This document shows positions 1 to 7,350 of a stretch of 64,000 nucleotides of DNA, piece after piece. Position 1 is the stretch's first letter. The number at the start of each line of letters is the position of its first letter. Where the stretch lies: NCBI GenBank assembly GCA_910586725.1, contig CAJUJL010000006.1, positions 18,621 through 82,620 of the forward strand, written 5' to 3'. The notes beneath the pieces were generated by a model. It was given only the letters and a program-made list of their open reading frames with translations. It was not told the DNA's origin and made no database searches. The DNA is from an uncultured Lachnospiraceae bacterium. GTDB taxonomy: Bacteria > Bacillota > Clostridia > Lachnospirales > Lachnospiraceae. The position numbers and the translations under genes are program-made.

Positions 1-254
1 AAAAAAATAATTTTTGCCGCGGGCATCTTTTTTTGCAGCTTTTTTGCCAGTTCCATGCCGCCCATCTCTCTCATTTCCAAATCCAGAAAGAAAAGATACG
101 CGGCGTCCGCAAATCCGTCCTCAATTTCATACATCAGCTGTCTGGCCGATACATATCCGCAGACTGCGAACCGGTCCGGAAATAATTTTCCGATCATGCC
201 TCTTAATTTCACCAATGCCGTTTCATCCTCCGTACATACCATGATTCTTTTCAT
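1..254 (-). CDS. LytTR-type response regulator, N-terminal part (runs off the window edge)
   Basis: The first 84 residues of a response-regulator receiver domain are visible; the rest lies outside the window. By eye alignment it is identical at 45 of 84 positions to the next gene (365-1054), including the stretch GYVSARQL. The phosphoacceptor Asp is at residue 58 (FLDLEM). The first acidic position of the Mg-binding pocket is changed: the neighbour has CDDN where this protein has CTED. The start is the ATG at 254, preceded by AGGAGGC. A C-terminal LytTR DNA-binding domain is inferred only from the paralogue. With its neighbour it forms a tandem pair of regulator genes with no sensor kinase in view. 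Confidence 0.8.
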   Translation of the reverse strand, partial: MKRIMVCTEDETALVKLRGMIGKLFPDRFAVCGYVSARQLMYEIEDGFADAAYLFFLDLEMREMGGMELAKKLQKKMPAAKIIF

Positions 255-340
255 AAACGCCTCCTATCGCAATCCTTCGTTTCATCTGTTACACTGTAAC
301 ATGCATACAGACGCGCATCCGTCTTCACCTTCCAAACCGC

Positions 341-367
341 AAAAAAATAACAGGCCAATGCCTGTTA
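341..367 (-). terminator. Rho-independent terminator of the LytTR gene
   Basis: An 8-bp perfect stem (TAACAGGC with GCCTGTTA, 4-nt loop) is followed on the minus strand by a run of seven T. The stem overlaps the stop codon of the gene ending at 365. Confidence 0.85.
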
Positions 368-1054
368 CAAAATTCTGGAACGCACTTCACGGTATTTCTG
401 CCGGCTGATCGGGATCTTTTCACCGTTTTTTAAAAGAATTCCATTCGTGGATACTTCCGCGACCTGCCCCCAGTTGACGGCGTAGCTCTGATGGCATCGC
501 ACAAAATCCTCTTCATATATGAAACAGAAACGGGAGATTCTTTCATATACGCTTTCCGTCTTATCCTTTTTATGTATAAACAATTTTCTTGCCCTGCTTT
601 CCACATAATAAATCTCTTCTGTCGGCACATAGTAATTTTTGCCTTTTTTTCTGATTTCCACAAAACGTCCCTCTTTTTTTTCGCTTTCCAGTTCTCTTTT
701 CAAACACTTTTCCAGACGTTCCCGGCAAAACGGTTTTAAAAGCAGTCCAAACGGATCAATTTCGTCAAATATTTTTTCGGTCCGCTCCGGATAACCTGTA
801 ATAAATATAATTTTTAACATGGGCATTTTCTTTTGCAGTATTTTCGCTACCTTAGTCCCCTCCATTTCCTTCATCTCTACATCCACAAACAATATGTCCG
901 CCGATTTTAAAAACTCGTCCTCCACTTCATAAATAAGCTGTCTGGCCGATACATAGCCGCTGATGACAAACAGATTCGGAAATAATTGATCAATCATTTC
1001 ACGAAGTTCAAAGATTGATTTTTCATTGTCATCGCATATGATTACTTTTTTCAT
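365..1054 (-). CDS. LytTR-family response regulator
   Basis: A 229-aa transcription regulator. Residues 1-120 are a CheY-like receiver with acidic residues D8 and D9 and phosphoacceptor D58 (FVDVEM). Residues 132-229 are a LytTR DNA-binding domain, recognisable from the FVEIRKKGKNYYVPTEEI stretch and the ending ISRQKYREVRSRIL. It would bind paired direct repeats when phosphorylated by a membrane histidine kinase, but no kinase lies beside it, so its partner is unknown. The ATG at 1054 follows an AGAGGGAG ribosome site. It is transcribed from a perfect consensus promoter at 1178-1206 that shares the intergenic region with the divergent XRE gene. Confidence 0.9.
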   Translation of the reverse strand: MKKVIICDDNEKSIFELREMIDQLFPNLFVISGYVSARQLIYEVEDEFLKSADILFVDVEMKEMEGTKVAKILQKKMPMLKIIFITGYPERTEKIFDEIDPFGLLLKPFCRERLEKCLKRELESEKKEGRFVEIRKKGKNYYVPTEEIYYVESRARKLFIHKKDKTESVYERISRFCFIYEEDFVRCHQSYAVNWGQVAEVSTNGILLKNGEKIPISRQKYREVRSRIL

Positions 1055-1177
1055 ATTGACTCCCTCTTAACCCCCTATGGCTTTCGTATCGCGCACGATT
1101 CAAAACCATATTTTTCTGATTGTGAAAACCTCCGTTTTATGTTATCTTTATTTCAGTTTATTTTAACTTAATTTCAC

Positions 1178-1206
1178 ATTATATCTCTTATAAAGGAGAA
1201 TGTCAA
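1178..1206 (-). promoter_or_regulatory. Consensus sigma-A promoter of the LytTR gene
   Basis: TTGACA (1201-1206) and TATAAT (1178-1183) are separated by exactly 17 bp. The spacer carries TCTC and GAGA half-sites. No other promoter in the window matches consensus this exactly. Confidence 0.85.
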
Positions 1207-1259
1207 TAATATTTTATCCTAATTAGGAGAATTTTGCATTTTTTAAACAAATTGGAGAA
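1191..1259. promoter_or_regulatory. Candidate XRE operator region with three GGAGAA repeats and a palindrome
   Basis: Three copies of an AT-rich GGAGAA motif end at 1200, 1231 and 1259, spaced 31 and 28 bp apart. The middle copy adjoins a perfect palindrome TCCTAATTAGGA (1218-1229). The first copy lies inside the spacer of the divergent LytTR promoter, and the last copy supplies the ribosome site of the XRE gene. That the XRE protein binds here is inferred. Confidence 0.4.
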
Positions 1260-1263
1260 CTTT

Positions 1264-1611
1264 ATGGAACTGGATATTATCATGATTGGAAACCGCATCA
1301 AAGAAAGACGCAAAGAACTCTGCCTGACACAGCTGGACATCAAAGAAAAAACCGGAATTTCTTCCGGTAATATGAGCGATATAGAGCGCGGCAACCGTCT
1401 CCCCGCCGCGTCAACTCTCGTTTTGCTTTCCGAAGCGCTGCAATGCTCCATTGACTATCTTCTGACCGGAAAAACTCCTTGTCAGGAGATTTCCAGCCAG
1501 GATTTAGATTTTTTAAAACTGCTGCACGATATTTCAAAAGACGATCAAGAAGAACTTTTCCTGATTGCCAAATTAAAGCAGCAACGGCAGCAGGAGCGAA
1601 AAAAAATCTGA
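1264..1611 (+). CDS. XRE-family helix-turn-helix regulator
   Basis: A 115-aa protein with a Cro/C1-type helix-turn-helix at about residues 8-65 (IGNRIKERRKELCLTQ, then SGNMSDIERGNRLP) and a short charged C-terminal tail. I chose the ATG at 1264 because GGAG sits 7 nt upstream; the longer frame would start at a TTG with no ribosome site. The gene is divergent from the LytTR gene and converges on the CPBP gene, with one base between the two stop codons. It is probably a repressor acting on the shared intergenic region. It carries no effector domain, so its signal cannot be guessed. Confidence 0.85.
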   Translation: MELDIIMIGNRIKERRKELCLTQLDIKEKTGISSGNMSDIERGNRLPAASTLVLLSEALQCSIDYLLTGKTPCQEISSQDLDFLKLLHDISKDDQEELFLIAKLKQQRQQERKKI

Positions 1612-1612
1612 T

Positions 1613-2395
1613 TTATTTTCTGCTCCGTTGCATTAGCCAGCAGACGCCCGACGCCGCGGCGCCAAAGAGCGCAATCGTCATAACGGCAAGATTGACGTCA
1701 TTTGCATCCATAAATGCAAACAGGTTCGTCTCAGCCCGAAGCACAGAAGTTAAATTTGCCGCCATATGGGCCGTCACCGCGCCAAGGAGATTTCCGGCGG
1801 CCTCCCTGAAATATGCGAGCAGCAGTCCAAACACGGCCGCATAAATAAACTGTACCAGATTCATATGTATCAATCCGAAAATCACAGCCGAAATAAAAAC
1901 GGCATACCAGACGCCAAGCCAGTCTTTTAACCTTCCATAAACTATGCCCCGGTAAAGCAGTTCCTCCACGAATGGAATAACGATACAAAGCGCGGTGATT
2001 TCAAGGAGCATTCTTCCCGTATAAAACGTCTCCTGCACCTGTGCATACGACGCCGAATATTCCGAAATCCGCAAAATTCCAAGCACATTGTTCCACGCCA
2101 GAGCAAAGCAGCCCCCCACAACAAACGTCACGGCCAAAATTGCCCAGGGAAGCTTTGCCTCTTTCCATTTTTTCAGAGAAATGGCTTTGCCCCGCATTTC
2201 CTGATCCTGATGATAAAAAGAATATAAAAAAGGAAAAACGGCAAGCGAAGTAAGCAGCTGCCGAAACAATTTCGAATCCGCCGTCTCCGGCACAATTGAT
2301 TGCAAAAGATACAATACCATGGTAGTCACTGCAAAGTAAATGCAGATCGGATACAAAATATTCCAGATCCGCATTGCTTTCGACTGATTCAACAT
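1613..2395 (-). CDS. CPBP-family intramembrane metalloprotease (CAAX protease-like)
   Basis: A 260-aa polytopic membrane protein with about seven or eight hydrophobic segments. The family signature is complete: EELLYR (E144, E145, R149) at the start of the core, H177 in FGLIHMN and H210 in VTAHMA. CPBP proteins are integral-membrane glutamate-type proteases. In Firmicutes they often process peptides or act in bacteriocin self-immunity, but no peptide gene is adjacent, so the substrate is unknown. The ATG at 2395 follows a purine-rich GGGGGGAAG; the upstream extension overlaps the end of gshA and looks non-coding. It is the last gene of a long same-strand run. Confidence 0.85.
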   Translation of the reverse strand: MLNQSKAMRIWNILYPICIYFAVTTMVLYLLQSIVPETADSKLFRQLLTSLAVFPFLYSFYHQDQEMRGKAISLKKWKEAKLPWAILAVTFVVGGCFALAWNNVLGILRISEYSASYAQVQETFYTGRMLLEITALCIVIPFVEELLYRGIVYGRLKDWLGVWYAVFISAVIFGLIHMNLVQFIYAAVFGLLLAYFREAAGNLLGAVTAHMAANLTSVLRAETNLFAFMDANDVNLAVMTIALFGAAASGVCWLMQRSRK

Positions 2396-2408
2396 CTTAT
2401 CTTCCCCC

Positions 2409-3698
2409 CTACGCCAAAATTTCCCGCATTCTTGCGCCAATATAGTCTTCTTTGTAGTTTTCCAGTAATTGATTCGCATACCGCTTCGCGGGATTTAAAA
2501 TTTTTGCTTCCTCAAAATCAAGCACGTCAAACACCGCATAATCGTCCGGAAATAATACGTTCTTTTCTTTTTCACAGGAAGAAAAAAATGCTTTCATATC
2601 CTGAATCAGGCCACACGCATACGTTTTGCATTGCGCATATTTTTCCCAGAAAGAAAATCCGGACGCCGCCTGATGAAGCAGGATACGGTCTTTATCCTTC
2701 CTCTCCCACTTCTGTACTTTCCAGTTTTTGATAATATACGCCGTTTTATAGGCAATCAGAAGATGTATAAAAATCAGATCCCGCCTCGCCACGCCCGAAC
2801 AGCACATCGGATTCAAATCCAGCATGCGCAGCTCAATATGATTGACGCCGTTCTTCTTAAGATTTTCAAACGTATTTTCTCCCGCCGGCTTTAAACGGAT
2901 GGGATAATACAATTCCTGAATGGAGTCAATCTCTTTCTTTTTCACATACCGCTCCATGCTCTTTAAATAAGATGCAAAATCCGCATAAGACAATTCCGGA
3001 ACAAACAGGTTCCAATAGCCGTATTTGCTGTTGCGAAAAGAGGCGTACTGATTCCATTCTTCTTCCGGTACGCCAAGTCCCCTGAGAAATCCAGCGTCCG
3101 CTACCGGGCTTGCGGCAGTCAGGGCAACGAGCAGCCAGCTGTCTTCCATCAGTTCATCGCACAGTCTGACATACCATTCGCTCTTTAATTCTTTAAGGCT
3201 TTTATCCGGAACTTTTTCCTGCAGCATTTCAAAAAACGCCAGCGGCATGGAATAATTGAGATGCACGCCGGAAAAAAGCATTTTTACTTTCCCATACTTT
3301 TCGGCCAGATATTCCCGGTACGTTGTTTTGGATTCTTTGTATCCTTCAAATTCCGCAATCCGGACGCTGCCTTCCGCCTGATACAAAGGAGGGTTGGAAT
3401 AGGTCCACATATATTCCCTCCCTTCCGGTCTGTCGTAGATCGCAGCCTCTACCATGCACTGCAGATCGCAGATTTCATCGCACGCCCCTGCCAGATTGTC
3501 ATAGACGCCGCTGATAAATTCTACCTGGCTCTCACTGAAATCTCTGCTGATTTTCTCGCTCAGTCCCATCGGGTGGCTTGTCGACGCCAAATACCCGCGC
3601 GCGTCTATGCGGAGAGATTCTTTTTCTATGCCGAATTCCCCATTGAATAATTGCTGGTACAGTTTTCTGTCAACATTTTGTGATTTCATATAACGCAT
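2409..3698 (-). CDS. gshA: Glutamate-cysteine ligase
   Basis: A 429-aa protein of the GshA/GshF-N family. It makes gamma-glutamylcysteine from glutamate, cysteine and ATP. Recognisable parts are GEFGIEKESLR near residue 20, the ESQVEFISGVYD stretch, LFSGVHLNYSMP and HIELRMLDLNP. E. coli GshA is about 518 aa, so this is a shorter form, and it has no C-terminal ATP-grasp extension as in bifunctional GshF. No glutathione synthetase gene lies in the window. The ATG at 3698 lies inside the 3' end of folC (29-nt overlap), after AAGAGGT, which suggests translational coupling. Confidence 0.85.
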   Translation of the reverse strand: MRYMKSQNVDRKLYQQLFNGEFGIEKESLRIDARGYLASTSHPMGLSEKISRDFSESQVEFISGVYDNLAGACDEICDLQCMVEAAIYDRPEGREYMWTYSNPPLYQAEGSVRIAEFEGYKESKTTYREYLAEKYGKVKMLFSGVHLNYSMPLAFFEMLQEKVPDKSLKELKSEWYVRLCDELMEDSWLLVALTAASPVADAGFLRGLGVPEEEWNQYASFRNSKYGYWNLFVPELSYADFASYLKSMERYVKKKEIDSIQELYYPIRLKPAGENTFENLKKNGVNHIELRMLDLNPMCCSGVARRDLIFIHLLIAYKTAYIIKNWKVQKWERKDKDRILLHQAASGFSFWEKYAQCKTYACGLIQDMKAFFSSCEKEKNVLFPDDYAVFDVLDFEEAKILNPAKRYANQLLENYKEDYIGARMREILA

Positions 3699-4962
3699 CT
3701 TTTACCTCTTTCAGATAATACAGCGATCCAAACGCCAGAACCATTGCCGGTTCACTGCCTTTTTCCGCTTCTTCATATGCGGCTTTGACCGCTTCAAAGA
3801 CGCTCTCTTTTACGACTGCCCTGATGTTTTGCCTGCCGCATGCGTCCGCAAGCTTTTGCGCGGCCAGGGCCCTTGCATGATTCGGCGTCACGGTGTAAAT
3901 CAGATCAAACGCAGACTGCAATGCGCCTGTCATTTCTTCAAAAGGCTTGTCCGCCATAACGCCCATAATTCCAATCCGTCTCATATTTGGAAAATTTTGA
4001 AACAGGCTCGTTTTTAACTCCCGCGCCGCCTCGGTATTATGCGCGCCGTCAATATAAAAAAGAGGTTTTTTTGACAGGCGCTCAAATCTGCCGCTCCATT
4101 TCGCTTCTTTCATCCCTTTTAATATCTGCTCTTTGCCCACAGAATATCCGGCTTTTTTTAAAACGTCAAGCGTCTCTATGGCAAGAGAGGCGTTTTCTGT
4201 CTGATAACTGCCTGTCATAGACAGCGTTACTTCTCCCACTTTGGGATGCCAAAACCAAAGTCTGCCGTCTGAAAGCTTACTTTCTGTGATTTCACGCGCC
4301 AAAACGTAAGCGGCCTTCTTTTCCTCCGCTCTCTGGCGTAAGATACGCTCCGCCTTAGGCTTTTGCTTTACCGAAACGACCGGGCAGCCCGGTTTGATGA
4401 TCCCGGCTTTTTCCCTGGCAATGGCTTCCATGGAATCTCCAAGATAATCCGTATGATCCATCCCAATGGACGTAAATACGCTGCACAGAGGCTGTTCCAT
4501 TAAGTTGGTAGCGTCCAGCGCGCCGCCCATTCCGGTTTCCAGCAGAACAATGTCGCATTTTCTGCGGAAAAACCAGAGAAAGGCAAGCGCCGTCTCTATT
4601 TCAAATACCGTTGGATGGGAAAAGCCTTTCTGCGTCATATTCCGGCATGCAAGCGCCGTCTCCTCCATACAGGAGGCATATTCCGATTCTCCAATCCATG
4701 CTCCGTTGATCTGACAGACTTCCCGCAGGTCAAAAACGGCCGGCGAGTTAAACTGCCCGACGATATATCCCGCTTCCTTTAATGCGGAAGCCAGAAAACA
4801 GCTCACAGAACCTTTTCCATTCGTCCCTGCTATGTGCACAACATTTAACTCTGCATGCACGTCATTTAGCTCATGCATAAGACGGCGGATCGTATCAAGG
4901 CCCAAAATGCTTCCGTATTTTTTTGCATCTTCATGAAATTGTACCGACTGTGTAAAATTCAT
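3670..4962 (-). CDS. folC: Folylpolyglutamate synthase / dihydrofolate synthase
   Basis: A 430-aa Mur-ligase-fold enzyme that adds glutamate to folates and, in many bacteria, also makes dihydrofolate from dihydropteroate. The P-loop HIAGTNGKGS is at residues 43-52. The central domain carries ETGMGGALDATN and SIGMDHTDYLGD, and the Mur C-terminal domain begins near FYIDGAHN. The length is normal for the family. It lies 54 nt after parC and overlaps gshA by 29 nt. The ribosome site is weak (GCGGGAT), so coupling to upstream translation is plausible. Confidence 0.93.
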   Translation of the reverse strand: MNFTQSVQFHEDAKKYGSILGLDTIRRLMHELNDVHAELNVVHIAGTNGKGSVSCFLASALKEAGYIVGQFNSPAVFDLREVCQINGAWIGESEYASCMEETALACRNMTQKGFSHPTVFEIETALAFLWFFRRKCDIVLLETGMGGALDATNLMEQPLCSVFTSIGMDHTDYLGDSMEAIAREKAGIIKPGCPVVSVKQKPKAERILRQRAEEKKAAYVLAREITESKLSDGRLWFWHPKVGEVTLSMTGSYQTENASLAIETLDVLKKAGYSVGKEQILKGMKEAKWSGRFERLSKKPLFYIDGAHNTEAARELKTSLFQNFPNMRRIGIMGVMADKPFEEMTGALQSAFDLIYTVTPNHARALAAQKLADACGRQNIRAVVKESVFEAVKAAYEEAEKGSEPAMVLAFGSLYYLKEVKDALYEITKC

Positions 4963-5016
4963 ATATGATCCCGCTTTTCTTCTTTCGTATTTAGTTCAAA
5001 ACTTAAGATGTCAGGC

Positions 5017-7257
5017 TTAGGAACCGTGCTTTACGCCCTTGGTATCCCGTCCGGCAACCCGCAGACGGTTCAACTCCAGTTCCTTATCTTTTAGAGCGAT
5101 TTTCATGCTCTCGCCCGGCATAAGAAAATATGCGCAAGCCACTTCGTCTCCCACGGCAAGCTTCATGCCCCGGACGCCTACGGCTCCCTTTTTCTTCTCC
5201 GGTATGGAGGAAGCCTCCATGCGAAGAAACATTCCCTTTTGTGACTGCAACACCAGATGAAGCCCTTCTTCATAAACTCCAATCCGGATCACCTCATCTT
5301 CGTCGTTTAGCTTCGTCGCCGCCGTCGTCCGCTTGGAAACATCAAATTCTTTTCCGTCTACCACCTTGAGCATGCCTGTTTTGGTCACAAACAGCATTTT
5401 CTTTTGTTTCATTTCCGTCAGAGAACTTACAAAAACCAGCGTTTCTTCGCTGCTGCTGTAATTGCTCAAATTATCCACCGGCTGACCTTTATCCCGGAAT
5501 TTCCCGTAAGGAAGATCCGCCGCTTTTAAAAGATGCATCTGCCCCCGGTTTGTAAACAGGCCGATTTTATCTGTGTTTTTGCAGGGAATGACGTACCGGT
5601 TTTCACTGTCTGCCGCTTCCTTGTTGCGTTCATAAGCCGCAGCGTCAATCGTCTTTGCGTATCCAAACCGATCCATCAAAAAGACGACGTCCATTTCTTC
5701 CATCTTCGGCTCTTCCAGAATGATTTCCTTTCCATTTTCAATCGTCGTTTTCCTGGAAACGGCGTATTCTTTTTTCCATGCGTCAAGCTCGCGGATGATT
5801 ACTTTTGCCATGACCGACCGGCTTCCTAAAATATTCTCATAATTTTGAATATTTTTCAGAGTCGCTTCATGCTCTTTGCGCAACGCTTCGATTTCCAGGC
5901 CGATTAATTTATACAGCCTCATTTCCAGGATAGCCGTCGCCTGAGGCTCCGTAAAACGCAGCTTTGCGGCCTGCTTTTTCGAAGCTTCGCTTTTGAATTT
6001 GATATTTCCCGTCTCGCCTTGAACCAGGCATGCTTTGGCTTCTTTGATATTTTTGCTCCCGCGTAAAATCTCAATAATCAGGTCAATGACGTCGCATGCT
6101 TTGATCAGCCCCTCCTGAACCTCTTTTTTCGCAAGCTCTTTGCGAAGCAGCGTCCGGTACTTTCTGGTGGCAATCTCATACTGGAAATTAACGTGATGGC
6201 GGATCATCGGCACAAGCCCCATTGTCTCCGGCTTTCCGTCCGCAACCGCAAGCATATTTACGCCAAACGTATCCTCAAGCCTTGTTTTTTTGTAAAGCAG
6301 ATTGCAAATCCGCTCGGCGTCGGCCCCCTTTTTCAATTCCAGAACAATCCGGATGCCTTCTTTGGAAGACTGATTGGAAATATCCGCAATATCCGTCGTC
6401 TTTTTTGTCTCCACAAGCGCGCAGACGTCGTTTAAAAATTTGCCGATGCCAAGACCAATCATCGTATAAGGGATTTCCGTAATTACGATCTTGTCTTTGC
6501 CGCCTTTTCCTTTTTCTATTTCCACTCTGCCGCGGATTTTGATTTTTCCCGTTCCGGTGGCATAAATGGATAGGAGGTCATCTTTATTGACTACGATTCC
6601 GCCGGTTGGAAAATCCGGGCCTTTGATGTGCTCCATCATTTGTTCCGTATTTATATCCGGGTTTTTCATGTAAGCCTTGACGCCTTCTATGACCTCCCCC
6701 AGGTTGTGCGGCGGTATACTCGTCGCCATGCCGACGGCAATTCCTTCGGCTCCGTTAATCAGAATATTCGGCACTCTTACCGGAAGAACCAAGGGCTCTT
6801 TTTCCGTCTCGTCAAAATTCGGCCCAAAATCCACCACGTCTTTGTCCAAATCCGAAAGATAGGCCTCCTGCGTAATCTTTCTCAGCCTGGCTTCCGTATA
6901 ACGCATCGCAGCCGCGCCGTCCCCTTCGATGGAACCGAAATTGCCGTGCCCGTCTACAAGCGGCAGTCCTTTTTTAAACTCCTGGGCCATCACGACAAGC
7001 GCGTCATAAATGGAGCTGTCGCCGTGCGGATGATATTTACCCATCGTATCTCCCACGATACGCGCGCATTTCCGGTAAGGCTTGTCATAGCGAATGCCAA
7101 GCTCATACATATCGTATAACGTTCTGCGCTGCACCGGCTTCAACCCGTCCCGTACATCCGGCAGCGCCCGCGCAATAATTACGCTCATTGCATAATCAAT
7201 ATAAGATTTCTGCATCAGCTCCGAATATTCCGTGCGAATGATCTGTTCTTCCTTCAT
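5017..7257 (-). CDS. parC: DNA topoisomerase IV subunit A (type IIA topoisomerase)
   Basis: A 746-aa breakage-reunion subunit that forms the A2B2 topoisomerase with the upstream parE. The catalytic tyrosine is Y120 (AAAMRYTEA). The quinolone-determining segment reads GKYHPHGDSSIYDAL, with S81 and D85 at positions equivalent to E. coli GyrA S83 and D87, so the common resistance substitutions are absent. I see no GyrA-box (QRRGGKG) in the beta-pinwheel C-terminal region, which favours ParC over GyrA. Annotation pipelines may still label it gyrase A. The ATG at 7257 is 93 nt after the parE stop. Confidence 0.88.
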   Translation of the reverse strand: MKEEQIIRTEYSELMQKSYIDYAMSVIIARALPDVRDGLKPVQRRTLYDMYELGIRYDKPYRKCARIVGDTMGKYHPHGDSSIYDALVVMAQEFKKGLPLVDGHGNFGSIEGDGAAAMRYTEARLRKITQEAYLSDLDKDVVDFGPNFDETEKEPLVLPVRVPNILINGAEGIAVGMATSIPPHNLGEVIEGVKAYMKNPDINTEQMMEHIKGPDFPTGGIVVNKDDLLSIYATGTGKIKIRGRVEIEKGKGGKDKIVITEIPYTMIGLGIGKFLNDVCALVETKKTTDIADISNQSSKEGIRIVLELKKGADAERICNLLYKKTRLEDTFGVNMLAVADGKPETMGLVPMIRHHVNFQYEIATRKYRTLLRKELAKKEVQEGLIKACDVIDLIIEILRGSKNIKEAKACLVQGETGNIKFKSEASKKQAAKLRFTEPQATAILEMRLYKLIGLEIEALRKEHEATLKNIQNYENILGSRSVMAKVIIRELDAWKKEYAVSRKTTIENGKEIILEEPKMEEMDVVFLMDRFGYAKTIDAAAYERNKEAADSENRYVIPCKNTDKIGLFTNRGQMHLLKAADLPYGKFRDKGQPVDNLSNYSSSEETLVFVSSLTEMKQKKMLFVTKTGMLKVVDGKEFDVSKRTTAATKLNDEDEVIRIGVYEEGLHLVLQSQKGMFLRMEASSIPEKKKGAVGVRGMKLAVGDEVACAYFLMPGESMKIALKDKELELNRLRVAGRDTKGVKHGS

Positions 7258-7350
7258 ATCTTAAATCCCTTTCATTTTCCCGTAGGCCCACCTGCCGTTT
7301 CCGGCAAAACAGAATCCTGCCCCGTCTGTGATTGCCAAAACCATTTCTCG

